Shown: one piece after another, positions 1-6,829 of the stretch
Position numbering within the stretch: the first letter of the stretch is position 1
Layout of the letters: each line of letters starts with the position of its first letter
Assembly: GCA_947632685.1 (NCBI GenBank)
Contig: CANRQD010000061.1
Span: 1-8,061 of the forward strand
From: an uncultured Bacilli bacterium
GTDB lineage: Bacteria; Bacillota_I; Bacilli_A; RF39; UBA660
Length of the DNA stretch: 8,061 bases
Reading direction: 5' to 3'
Notes under the pieces: model-generated
Told to the model about the DNA's origin: nothing
What the model saw: only the letters and a program-made list of their open reading frames with translations
The model's database searches: none
Program-made: the position numbers and the translations under genes

Positions 1-2
1 GA

Positions 3-98
3 CAAACTGGATATGCAACAGGAGTACATCTACATTTTGCTGTATGGGAAGGTTATCCATATCAAAGTAATTCAGTTAATCCTCTAACATTCTATTAA
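3..98 (+). CDS. M23 family metallopeptidase (LytM/lysostaphin-type), C-terminal end only
   Basis: Only the last 31 codons lie in the window; the 5' end is off the left edge. The readable tail, QTGYATGVHLHFAVW, is the signature end of the M23 (LytM/lysostaphin) zinc peptidase fold. The HLH is the HxH pair that supplies a zinc ligand and catalytic histidine, and the NPLTFY ending before TAA is the usual NPxxFY-like terminus of these domains. Enzymes of this family cut peptide cross-links of peptidoglycan outside the cell, or act as degenerate regulators of other hydrolases; the active-site HxH seen here favours an active enzyme. Nothing can be said about N-terminal domains, signal peptide or coiled coil, because they are not visible. 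The gene converges on addA, 27 bases from its stop codon. Its presence suggests a walled cell rather than a wall-less mollicute. Confidence 0.85.
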   Translation, partial: QTGYATGVHLHFAVWEGYPYQSNSVNPLTFY

Positions 99-102
99 AA
101 TT

Positions 103-127
103 AAAAAGATTCATGTGAATCTTTTTT
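103..127. terminator. Symmetric hairpin terminator shared by the M23 gene and addA
   Basis: AAAAAGATTCA at 103-113 pairs with TGAATCTTTTT at 116-126, with TG between; in practice the loop is four bases closed by a C-G pair. The arms begin with A-runs and end with T-runs, so either strand gives a hairpin followed by a U-tract. It lies between two convergent genes and overlaps the last base of the addA stop codon (126-128). The stem has few G/C pairs, as expected in so AT-rich a genome, so termination efficiency is uncertain. Confidence 0.75.
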
Positions 128-3100
128 AATTAGTTACTAAATTTACCTCTGTAAAACATTCATCAATTATTGAATATAAATAAGTACTTACCTTCTTACA
201 AGTTCTAGATTCAATTACTTTTTTATAACCAAATAATTGTTTACTATAAGCATCATCTATAGTATTTTTTAATTTATAATCAATAATAATTATTTCATTA
301 TCACTCTCTATCATTAAATCAATAACACCATGCATTAAATTATTATCTTCTAAATAAGTAAATTCATATTCTTTATAAAATTTAGAATCTAAATTATCTT
401 GTATTAAACTATTATTAATAAATGCTTTAACTTTATTCTTAGAAAAACTATCTAATAAAGAATAATTAGGATTTTTAAAATCAATCATTTCTAATATTTC
501 ATGAATTTTAGTACCAAAATTCATTTTTTCTTGTTCTTCTTTTGTAATTAATTTATTAGAACTTTTAGAAAATTTTTCTTCATTTTCAACTACTTCATTA
601 CAATTAATTTCATAAATATTTATATCTTCATTTACAATTAATTTTTTATAATCATTATTTTTTTTATTAATCAAATAATCACTACTACAAATAGGATTAA
701 CTTTATCAATATAATTATCTAAATGTGCATAAACTATTTTAATCATATCTAGAAAAGATTTTATTTTATCTTTATCAATATTATTATCTTCTATCTCTAC
801 CTCAGGGATTACAATAATCATTTTTTCTTTAGCCCTAGTTAAAGCTACATATAAAAGCCTAATCTTTTCACTTATTTCTTCACGTCTTGTATCTATTTTT
901 AATAATTGTTTATAAATAGTAGGTTTAACATAACTATTAAAATAAGGAATAACTATACCATATTTATTACTATATAAAATAGAATCATTTAATTCTTTAT
1001 AACTAAACTCTTTACTAAATCCCGCAAAATAACATATAGGAAATTCTAAACCTTTAGATTTATGAATAGTCATTATCTTTACAGAATTATTATCACTATT
1101 ATTTAGAGAAAATCTTACTCTTTCATCCTCAGAAAAAACATTATCCAAATAACATATAAAATCATCTATTGTCATACCACTTACTGATGCATTAGATAAC
1201 AGATTATAAAAATACTCAATTCTAACTCTTCCTATTTCAATATTATATGTAGTAAGTAAAGCCTCTTCATAATTAAAAATATCTAATAATTTAAGTAAAA
1301 ATATTTTAGGAGATAATTCATAAAAATAATTATATGCCTCCATTAATTTATTATAAATATCACTTTCAATAAAATTATTATTTATAAACATATCAAATAA
1401 TTCTTGATCACTTTTTCTAAATAGAAAACTTCTTCCTATAGACATAAATAAATATTTAAATTCTCTACCATAATCTTCTTTATCAATACATAAAATAAGT
1501 TTTAATAAATTTCTAATTACTAAAATATCAAAAGAACTATCTAATTCCTCATCTTTATATAAAGAAAGTGGTATATGTAAATATTCAAATACTTTTTTAT
1601 AATTATCAAAGTCTACTGATCTATCTATTAAAATAACAAAATCACTATAATTAACATTTCGTAATATTTTAGTATCTTTATCAAAGACTTGATATTTATT
1701 ATTTATTTTATCAAGTATATCATTTCCTATTATAAACATTTCATTTTCAGTATTAGTAAATTTACTATTACTATCATATGTAAGAATAGAAAAATCATAT
1801 AATTGCTTAGTTTTACCTTCTATATTATATGTATTATTACCAAATACCATACGATGTGATTTTTTATAATCAGCTCCTCCGTATGTATCATCCATTAAAT
1901 TATCAAATAATAAATTTATATTATTTAAAACCTCATTTCTAGATCTAAAATTCTTTAATAAATCTATTTTTATACCATTTGACTTATTAGAGTATAAATC
2001 ATATTTATTTTTAAATATATATGGATTAGCATTTCTAAATCTATAAATAGACTGCTTAATATCTCCTACCATATATACATTATTATTACTAATTAAAGAT
2101 ATAAAATATTCTTGAACATCATTAGTATCCTGATATTCATCAACCATAATTTCTTGAAAGCTATTTTTTAATTCATCTCTTACATCTAAATTATCTTCTA
2201 CTATTTTTATAGCCATTCTACTTATATCTTTAAAAGAAAACATATTATTTTTTAACTTGTAGTCAAAAAACTTTTTATCTAATTCTAATAATATATCAAT
2301 TAATATAGAAATATTATCATATGTAGAATTAATTGTATCTTTAATATCATCTATATTATTATAAATTACTAATTCATCTATTTGTTTAAGTATTATAGAT
2401 ATTCTATTCTTAATAGTTTTAACATAATCTATACTACCTCTAGGTAATCTAGGTAATTTTATATCCAAATTAACTAAATCATTATAATTATTAGCTACAA
2501 ATAGTTTATTTAGGCTATTATTTAACTCTTCTATATAATTACCATCTACATAGATACTTAATTCATCTACAATATCTTTTATTTTATCAATTAATTTTTT
2601 AATTTCTACAAAATATAAATTAATATCATTATCTATCTTTATAGAATCAAATATATTCTTTAAATAATTTTCTAAATATGGAATTTTATCTATTCTCATA
2701 TCTAATTTATCATTAAGCTTTAAGATTAATTTTTTTACCTCTTTATCATCTTTAAAACAAAAGTTATTTATAAAATCAGAAAATAATTTATTATTACTCA
2801 TATAATAATTATTAAATATATCATCTATTAATTCTTTAGCCTTTATATTTAATAAAGATTGATCTGTTATTTTAATATCTTTATTTATATTAAGATAAGT
2901 ATGATATTTTTTTACAATACTTAAAGAATAACTATCAAAGGTTGTAATGTATGCGTTATCTATTAAATTTACTTCATCAGTTAAATTTTCTTTAATAAGT
3001 TTTTTTCTAATTCGATCTTTCATCTCTTTAGCAGCTGCATTAGTAAATGTAAGTATTAATAAATTATCTATATGAATACCACTTTTTACTTTTCTTAATA

Positions 3101-3212
3101 CTCTTTCTGTTAATACTGCAGTTTTACCACTACCTGCTCCTGCTGAAACGATAATATTATTGCCTTCTTCATTAATTGCTAATTCCTGCTCTAAAGTCCA
3201 ATTATTTGCCAT
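126..3212 (-). CDS. addA: ATP-dependent helicase/nuclease subunit A (AddA)
   Basis: Catalytic helicase-nuclease subunit of the AddAB complex, which resects double-strand breaks to a 3' tail for RecA loading; cytoplasmic, acting on DNA ends. All superfamily 1 (UvrD/RecB) helicase motifs are readable in the 1028-residue product: Walker A AGAGSGKT at about 24-31, motif Ia TFTNAAAKEM 55-64, Walker B DEYQD 358-362, motif III GDIKQSIYRFR 393-403, NFRSR 421-425, TIHKSKGLEF 715-724, and LLYVALTRAKEK 786-797. A RecB-type PD-(D/E)XK nuclease ends the protein: H904, D965 in GVID, D978 and K980 in DYK, and Q992. It is about 200 residues shorter than Bacillus subtilis AddA (1232), with the loss in linkers rather than motifs. 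The start at 3212 is preferred over the ATG at 3218 because GAAGGGG (3219-3225) sits 6 bases from 3212 but directly abuts 3218. It overlaps the addB end by 11 bases, implying coupled translation. Confidence 0.96.
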   Translation of the reverse strand: MANNWTLEQELAINEEGNNIIVSAGAGSGKTAVLTERVLRKVKSGIHIDNLLILTFTNAAAKEMKDRIRKKLIKENLTDEVNLIDNAYITTFDSYSLSIVKKYHTYLNINKDIKITDQSLLNIKAKELIDDIFNNYYMSNNKLFSDFINNFCFKDDKEVKKLILKLNDKLDMRIDKIPYLENYLKNIFDSIKIDNDINLYFVEIKKLIDKIKDIVDELSIYVDGNYIEELNNSLNKLFVANNYNDLVNLDIKLPRLPRGSIDYVKTIKNRISIILKQIDELVIYNNIDDIKDTINSTYDNISILIDILLELDKKFFDYKLKNNMFSFKDISRMAIKIVEDNLDVRDELKNSFQEIMVDEYQDTNDVQEYFISLISNNNVYMVGDIKQSIYRFRNANPYIFKNKYDLYSNKSNGIKIDLLKNFRSRNEVLNNINLLFDNLMDDTYGGADYKKSHRMVFGNNTYNIEGKTKQLYDFSILTYDSNSKFTNTENEMFIIGNDILDKINNKYQVFDKDTKILRNVNYSDFVILIDRSVDFDNYKKVFEYLHIPLSLYKDEELDSSFDILVIRNLLKLILCIDKEDYGREFKYLFMSIGRSFLFRKSDQELFDMFINNNFIESDIYNKLMEAYNYFYELSPKIFLLKLLDIFNYEEALLTTYNIEIGRVRIEYFYNLLSNASVSGMTIDDFICYLDNVFSEDERVRFSLNNSDNNSVKIMTIHKSKGLEFPICYFAGFSKEFSYKELNDSILYSNKYGIVIPYFNSYVKPTIYKQLLKIDTRREEISEKIRLLYVALTRAKEKMIIVIPEVEIEDNNIDKDKIKSFLDMIKIVYAHLDNYIDKVNPICSSDYLINKKNNDYKKLIVNEDINIYEINCNEVVENEEKFSKSSNKLITKEEQEKMNFGTKIHEILEMIDFKNPNYSLLDSFSKNKVKAFINNSLIQDNLDSKFYKEYEFTYLEDNNLMHGVIDLMIESDNEIIIIDYKLKNTIDDAYSKQLFGYKKVIESRTCKKVSTYLYSIIDECFTEVNLVTN

Positions 3213-5526
3213 TTGCATCCCCTTCTAAAAAGTCTAAGTTATTAACACTATCTAGATATACTAAATTACTATTATTAACAAAACAAATATCACTAAACTC
3301 ACAATACTTACAAGAAGATGTTTTATCAATGACTTTAGGATTAATAGAAAAATCACCTTCTAATATTTTATCTATAGTTTTAGATATTACTTCTTCAGTA
3401 TATTTTAATATATTATAAATATCTATATCACTAAGTATTTTACTATCTTTTGAAAAACTAGAATCTTTATTTATTTTCATACTTTTAATAAGCTCACTAT
3501 TTTCATATGATTTATCAAATTCTACTAATCTATTAATTTCATCTGTTGAATATCCCTGTAATTTTAGATTACTATATTTAATATCATCTAGACTCTTCTT
3601 TTTTAAAAAATTATATTTAGAAAATAATACTCTTTGAAAATATATACCTGTAAATATTGGATTATCAAAAAAATCAGATTTATTTATTAAATATAAATAT
3701 ATTGCAAGTTGCATATCTAAACCATATTTCATATTATTAATAGAGGTATTTACATTACCAGTTTTATAATCAATTATAGAATAGTATGTATCATTAATAT
3801 TTTTCTTATATAATATCTTATCTATTTTACCAGTAAATATAACATCAATCATTTTATCTATCTTGATATTTATTTCTTTTTCACATAATTTTTCATTATA
3901 AGTAGTAAGTAATTCCTGTTTTTTAATAATTTCTATTGCATCAAATAATTTAGTTTTTATATTATTTAAAAAGAATAATTCACTAATAGATAATTCTTTA
4001 TCATCTAAATATAAATCCCATTCCTTTGTAAAAGAAAAATCATCCTTATACATAACCTCAAACATATGATGAAATAAATTACCAATAAACATAGAAAATG
4101 TATCCTGATTAGAACTAAGTTTTAAAATATAATTTATATAGTATTTAAACCCACAATTATTATATGTATTTAAAGATGTATAACTAAGTTTTAATTGTCT
4201 ATTAATAAATTCTATAAATTTATTATTATCAATACCTGTAAAGTTATTATCATAAGTATTATATTTAATATCATAATTATTAAGTAGTTTCCCTAAATTA
4301 GAATTAATCTCTCCATACTTATAATAATTATCTAAGTATTTACCCAATAATATTTTATTATAAATATTAGAATTATGTATTTTGTTAGAATCATATTCTT
4401 CTACTATTAATTTTTCATCTTCTATTATAGTAGATGGTAAATAATTATTAAAATTACTCTTCAAACGATATGATAGATATAAATTCTTTACATTACTTAA
4501 ATTATTAATAACTGAATTCTTCTCCATTATATTTTTATCTATTGTTTTATATAATGCTACCTCATCTTTAATTTTATCTGATATAAAATCCTCATCTTTA
4601 TATATTTTTGGTATTAAATCACAATTAAATCCAATTATAAATAAGTAATCATTATCTGTTAAAACTACATCTTTATAATCTATTATATTAACAGCATTAA
4701 TTAATTTATTTGGTTTTAAATAAGTATGTTTTAATTTATCAATTAAAATATCCATATAATTAGGATCATCTTCTATTAATACTAAAGAATTAATTACCTC
4801 TATTAGTTTTTTACTAATACGATTAGTAAATGATGGAAGCTTTTTAGATTCCAAATAAGCTTTAACTAAATTAGTACCATATAATGATTCTTTCATATCA
4901 ATATTAATTGGAATATTAAAATATTTAAATACCTCTTTAATAGTATATAAATCATCATCATATACATTTGATAAATAAATATTATTTAAATTAATTCCCT
5001 TATTAAGTAATTTTATAATTTCACTGCAAACATATGTTAATTCATCTTCTAAAGTATTACATTTAACTACTTTAGAATTTATTTTATTTTTAGGTTTATT
5101 AATAAATTCACTAGTTCCTAACATTTCTTGTTCATATTTTTCTAAAGTATCATAATTATATACAATTACTTTTTTATTCTTTAAATATTCATTAAATAAT
5201 CTATCAAAATATAATAAATTATTATTAATTAAATCAATTTTTATATTTTTCAATAAATTTAATCTATCCGCAGAATAATTTTTATTAATATCAATTACAT
5301 ATAGATTATTAAGAATTATTTTACAAATATCTAAATTATAATTATACTTTGTCATTAAATAACTTATAGTTTTAACATCACTAGAAAAAAAATAATGCTT
5401 CTTATATTCTTCTATAGTCATATACTTTATATTCATTAAATTTTTATTATTATCTAATAAATATAATTTTGAATTGTTAGGTGTTACTACTAATAGATTG
5501 TCATTTATATATTTATCAAAGTCCAT
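3202..5526 (-). CDS. addB: ATP-dependent helicase/nuclease subunit B (AddB/RexB), Walker A-less form
   Basis: Partner subunit of AddA in break resection, carrying the second nuclease and an iron-sulfur cluster. The C-terminal half of the 774-residue product shows the RecB-family nuclease: H486, the GKID motif 566-569, the DYKTG motif 586-590 (D586, K588) and Q606. The four cluster cysteines are present: C458 in YNNCGFKYY, then C739, C742 and C748. The CxxCxxxxxC spacing matches the established AddB Fe-S pattern. A helicase-like remnant, DYLFIIGFNCDLIP, lies near 293-306. The N-terminus has no GxGKT Walker A, unlike B. subtilis AddB (1166 residues), so this is a compact form with no visible ATP-binding site and probably no motor function. 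I do not think it is broken: the frame is intact and the nuclease and cysteine motifs are conserved. It starts at ATG 5526 behind AGGTGAT (5530-5536) and is first in the addB-addA operon. Confidence 0.95.
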   Translation of the reverse strand: MDFDKYINDNLLVVTPNNSKLYLLDNNKNLMNIKYMTIEEYKKHYFFSSDVKTISYLMTKYNYNLDICKIILNNLYVIDINKNYSADRLNLLKNIKIDLINNNLLYFDRLFNEYLKNKKVIVYNYDTLEKYEQEMLGTSEFINKPKNKINSKVVKCNTLEDELTYVCSEIIKLLNKGINLNNIYLSNVYDDDLYTIKEVFKYFNIPINIDMKESLYGTNLVKAYLESKKLPSFTNRISKKLIEVINSLVLIEDDPNYMDILIDKLKHTYLKPNKLINAVNIIDYKDVVLTDNDYLFIIGFNCDLIPKIYKDEDFISDKIKDEVALYKTIDKNIMEKNSVINNLSNVKNLYLSYRLKSNFNNYLPSTIIEDEKLIVEEYDSNKIHNSNIYNKILLGKYLDNYYKYGEINSNLGKLLNNYDIKYNTYDNNFTGIDNNKFIEFINRQLKLSYTSLNTYNNCGFKYYINYILKLSSNQDTFSMFIGNLFHHMFEVMYKDDFSFTKEWDLYLDDKELSISELFFLNNIKTKLFDAIEIIKKQELLTTYNEKLCEKEINIKIDKMIDVIFTGKIDKILYKKNINDTYYSIIDYKTGNVNTSINNMKYGLDMQLAIYLYLINKSDFFDNPIFTGIYFQRVLFSKYNFLKKKSLDDIKYSNLKLQGYSTDEINRLVEFDKSYENSELIKSMKINKDSSFSKDSKILSDIDIYNILKYTEEVISKTIDKILEGDFSINPKVIDKTSSCKYCEFSDICFVNNSNLVYLDSVNNLDFLEGDANGK
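3219..3225 (-). promoter_or_regulatory. Ribosome binding site that decides the addA start
   Basis: GAAGGGG on the - strand, inside the addB Glu-Gly-Asp codons. It directly abuts the first of two in-frame ATGs (3218) but is 6 bases from the second (3212). A normal Shine-Dalgarno gap is about 5-9 bases, so 3212 is the likelier initiator and the protein would begin MANNW. Confidence 0.65.
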
Positions 5527-5542
5527 ACTATCACCTATTAAT

Positions 5543-5551
5543 ATTGTATCA
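5543..5551 (-). promoter_or_regulatory. Candidate extended -10 promoter for addBA
   Basis: The - strand reads TGATACAAT, a TGnTACAAT extended -10 element. The -10 hexamer occupies 5543-5548, giving a predicted start near 5536 and a leader of only about 10 bases that begins at the AGGTGAT ribosome binding site. No good -35 is present: the hexamer 17 bases upstream is TTTTAT, within the tail of the rpmF terminator. Its position immediately after that terminator supports an independent promoter, but AT-rich sequence produces such boxes easily. Confidence 0.4.
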
Positions 5552-5562
5552 TTTATAATTAC

Positions 5563-5592
5563 AAAATAAAAGAAGCTTATTCTGCTTCTTTT
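5563..5592 (-). terminator. Rho-independent terminator of the rpmF operon
   Basis: On the - strand AAAAGAAGC (5592-5584) pairs with GCTTCTTTT (5576-5568) across a 7-base loop, followed by ATTTT. It is a 9-bp stem with a G/C-bearing top and a U-rich tail. The rpmF stop codon TAA (5579-5577) lies in the loop, so hairpin and coding end overlap. It separates the rpmF unit from addBA. Confidence 0.75.
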
Positions 5593-5786
5593 ACATTAAC
5601 AATTGTTTCCTTTTTGTAGCTACCACATTTCTTACAAACTCTATGAGGCTTTATCATTGCACCACAAGTTGGACATTTAGTCATTGTAGGTACATCTAAT
5701 GCCTTATGTGCTTGTCTAGTTCTTTTTCTTGTTTTAGAAACCTTATGAAATGGTACTGCAAACATTTGAATATCTAACTTAATCAT
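5577..5786 (-). CDS. rpmF: 50S ribosomal protein bL32 with a Prp-type N-terminal leader
   Basis: Small zinc-ribbon protein of the large ribosomal subunit. The body AVPFHKVSKTRKRTRQAHK is typical bL32, and the CPTC...CKKC zinc ligands are at residues 38, 41, 51 and 54 of a 69-residue product. The start is placed at ATG 5786 because AAAGGAG (5794-5800) lies 7 bases upstream. The longer in-frame extension to 5807 would overlap the preceding gene and has no such site. This start adds nine residues, MIKLDIQMF, before AVPF, which is where mature bL32 normally begins after loss of its initiator Met. The leader resembles that of Firmicute bL27 (MLKLNLQFF before A), which the cysteine protease Prp removes. 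Cleavage here is inference. A start at Met 5765 would give MFAVPF but lacks a comparable ribosome binding site. It is the last gene of a four-gene operon, 4 bases after the DUF177 stop codon. Confidence 0.95.
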   Translation of the reverse strand: MIKLDIQMFAVPFHKVSKTRKRTRQAHKALDVPTMTKCPTCGAMIKPHRVCKKCGSYKKETIVNVKEAE

Positions 5787-5790
5787 ATTA

Positions 5791-6246
5791 TCACTCCTTT
5801 TTATCAAAGTTTTTTAATAACTCACTAAATGGATTATTATTAGAAATATTTTCTTCTTCACTAATTAATTTCCATCCATCCCCCTTAAATTCATTTAAAT
5901 TTTTTACTTCAGTAAATTTAAGCGGAACCTCTAGTACAATATTTTCCCACAAAAACTCAAATAAATCAAGTTTATTTTCATTATTTTTTAAAGTTTCTTC
6001 TAAAATATCATCATATTTTATAGAAAATGGATATTCTATATCTTCTAATGAGATAGCATCCTCTATAATCATATTACCATCAATATCAAATATACCATGA
6101 ATCGTATCATCACTGTCATAATATAATTTTCCAGAAATATGTAAATTATTAATATCCTTTACTTCACTATCTTTATAATAATCTTTAGGTATAACTATAT
6201 CTTGATCAATAATATAATCATTATCAAAATCTAAATCTATAAACAT
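5791..6246 (-). CDS. DUF177 family protein (YlbN/YceD), rpmF-linked
   Basis: A 151-residue acidic cytoplasmic protein of the DUF177 family (YlbN in B. subtilis, YceD in E. coli), recognised by pattern and position. Visible hallmarks are the central strand-rich segment ending LEDIEYPFSIK (about 68-78), the LDLFEFLWENIVLEVPLKF block (93-111), where the family has a conserved acidic-to-proline stretch, and the tail GWKLISEEE (124-132) followed by NPFSELLKNF (138-147), corresponding to the usual D/NPRxxxLxxL end. No cysteines are present, whereas some family members carry a Cys cluster. The family is almost always encoded next to rpmF and has been linked to ribosomal RNA metabolism and large-subunit assembly in several organisms; its molecular activity is not settled. 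Start at ATG 6246 behind AGGTGAT; the previous gene's TGA overlaps that ribosome binding site, suggesting coupled translation. Confidence 0.85.
   Translation of the reverse strand: MFIDLDFDNDYIIDQDIVIPKDYYKDSEVKDINNLHISGKLYYDSDDTIHGIFDIDGNMIIEDAISLEDIEYPFSIKYDDILEETLKNNENKLDLFEFLWENIVLEVPLKFTEVKNLNEFKGDGWKLISEEENISNNNPFSELLKNFDKKE
5794..5800 (-). promoter_or_regulatory. Ribosome binding site that decides the rpmF start
   Basis: AAAGGAG on the - strand, 7 bases before ATG 5786. It lies in the last codons of the upstream DUF177 gene, whose TGA stop (5793-5791) falls in the spacer. It selects the start that includes the MIKLDIQMF leader, and would be 28 bases from the internal ATG at 5765, too far to serve it. 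Confidence 0.85.
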
Positions 6247-6250
6247 ATAA

Positions 6251-6808
6251 TCACCTATTTTTATATTTAACTTTTTGACGTTGTTTTAATTTTTCTCTAA
6301 ACATTATTTCAGTATCATCATCACTAATACTAGGATTATTTCTAATAATTTCCTTATATAATTCTTCTGCTAAAGAAGAAGAAGGACAACTAATAGTATA
6401 ATTATCATCATCTTTTAAATATCTACCCTTAGGTAAACCATCATTTTTACTTAAAATAAGTTGCATTGTTTTTTGTTTTTGATTAAGCTCATCATAATAT
6501 TTTGTGGCTACACTAGAATCTAGACCACATTTTATACAACATGGATAATACCTATCAGGTATACCATATCTAATATCTGAAAATTTTTCTTTTGATAATA
6601 CATACAAATGATTACATTCATTCATAATACTATAATCTATTGCTTTTTTCAATCCTTCTAAATCAGCTCTTTTTGTTCTAAGGTTACTAGTTAATGATTT
6701 ATACTCTTTAACATCTTCCTTAGTCTCTAATTCTTTAATTTTTTCTTCAATGTTCATAATTTCAGCTAATGTATTTTTATAATAATCTTTTAGTTCTTTT
6801 TGTTGCAT
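6251..6808 (-). CDS. Hypothetical protein: N-terminal coiled coil plus Cys/His (zinc-ribbon-like) cluster
   Basis: I do not recognise a named family. The 185-residue product begins with a Lys/Glu-rich helical stretch (about 1-60), probably coiled coil, with heptad-like Leu/Ile spacing around residues 15-55. Next comes CNH at 65-67, an aromatic segment, and CCIKCGLD at 90-97. Cys65/His67 together with Cys91/Cys94 (or Cys90) would make a plausible CxH...CxxC zinc site; the CIKCG knuckle is typical of zinc ribbons. A lone Cys141 lies in a Ser-rich stretch and the C-terminus is basic (KLKQRQKVKYKNR). No signal peptide or membrane segment is seen, so it is probably cytoplasmic, and the basic tail could suit nucleic-acid binding (inference). 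Start at ATG 6808 follows TAGGAGAT at a good distance. It ends in TGA 4 bases before the DUF177 start and is co-transcribed with DUF177 and rpmF. Confidence 0.85.
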   Translation of the reverse strand: MQQKELKDYYKNTLAEIMNIEEKIKELETKEDVKEYKSLTSNLRTKRADLEGLKKAIDYSIMNECNHLYVLSKEKFSDIRYGIPDRYYPCCIKCGLDSSVATKYYDELNQKQKTMQLILSKNDGLPKGRYLKDDDNYTISCPSSSLAEELYKEIIRNNPSISDDDTEIMFREKLKQRQKVKYKNR

Positions 6809-6829
6809 AATTTAATCTCCTATCTATAT

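Noticed and set aside
126..3212. Possible Mycoplasma-type code (UGA = Trp)
   Set aside because: Two genes end at TGA immediately before well-spaced starts, and the tryptophan codons I checked are TGG.
3176..3418. Open frame of 80 codons on the + strand across the addB-addA junction
   Set aside because: It is antisense to two well-supported genes, lacks a ribosome binding site, and its product resembles no family; it is a shadow of the AT-rich opposite strand.
3202..5526. addB as a truncated pseudogene because it is short and lacks Walker A
   Set aside because: The frame is intact over 774 codons, the start has a ribosome binding site, addA is coupled to its end, and all nuclease and Fe-S residues are conserved.
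5787..5807. Longer rpmF start (MIKRSDN extension)
   Set aside because: It would overlap the DUF177 gene by 17 bases and place the AAAGGAG ribosome binding site inside the coding sequence; ATG 5786 is correctly spaced.
5921..5925. AGCGG, the B. subtilis Chi sequence
   Set aside because: A 5-base motif seen once on the + strand within a gene is uninformative, and the Chi sequence of this organism is unknown.
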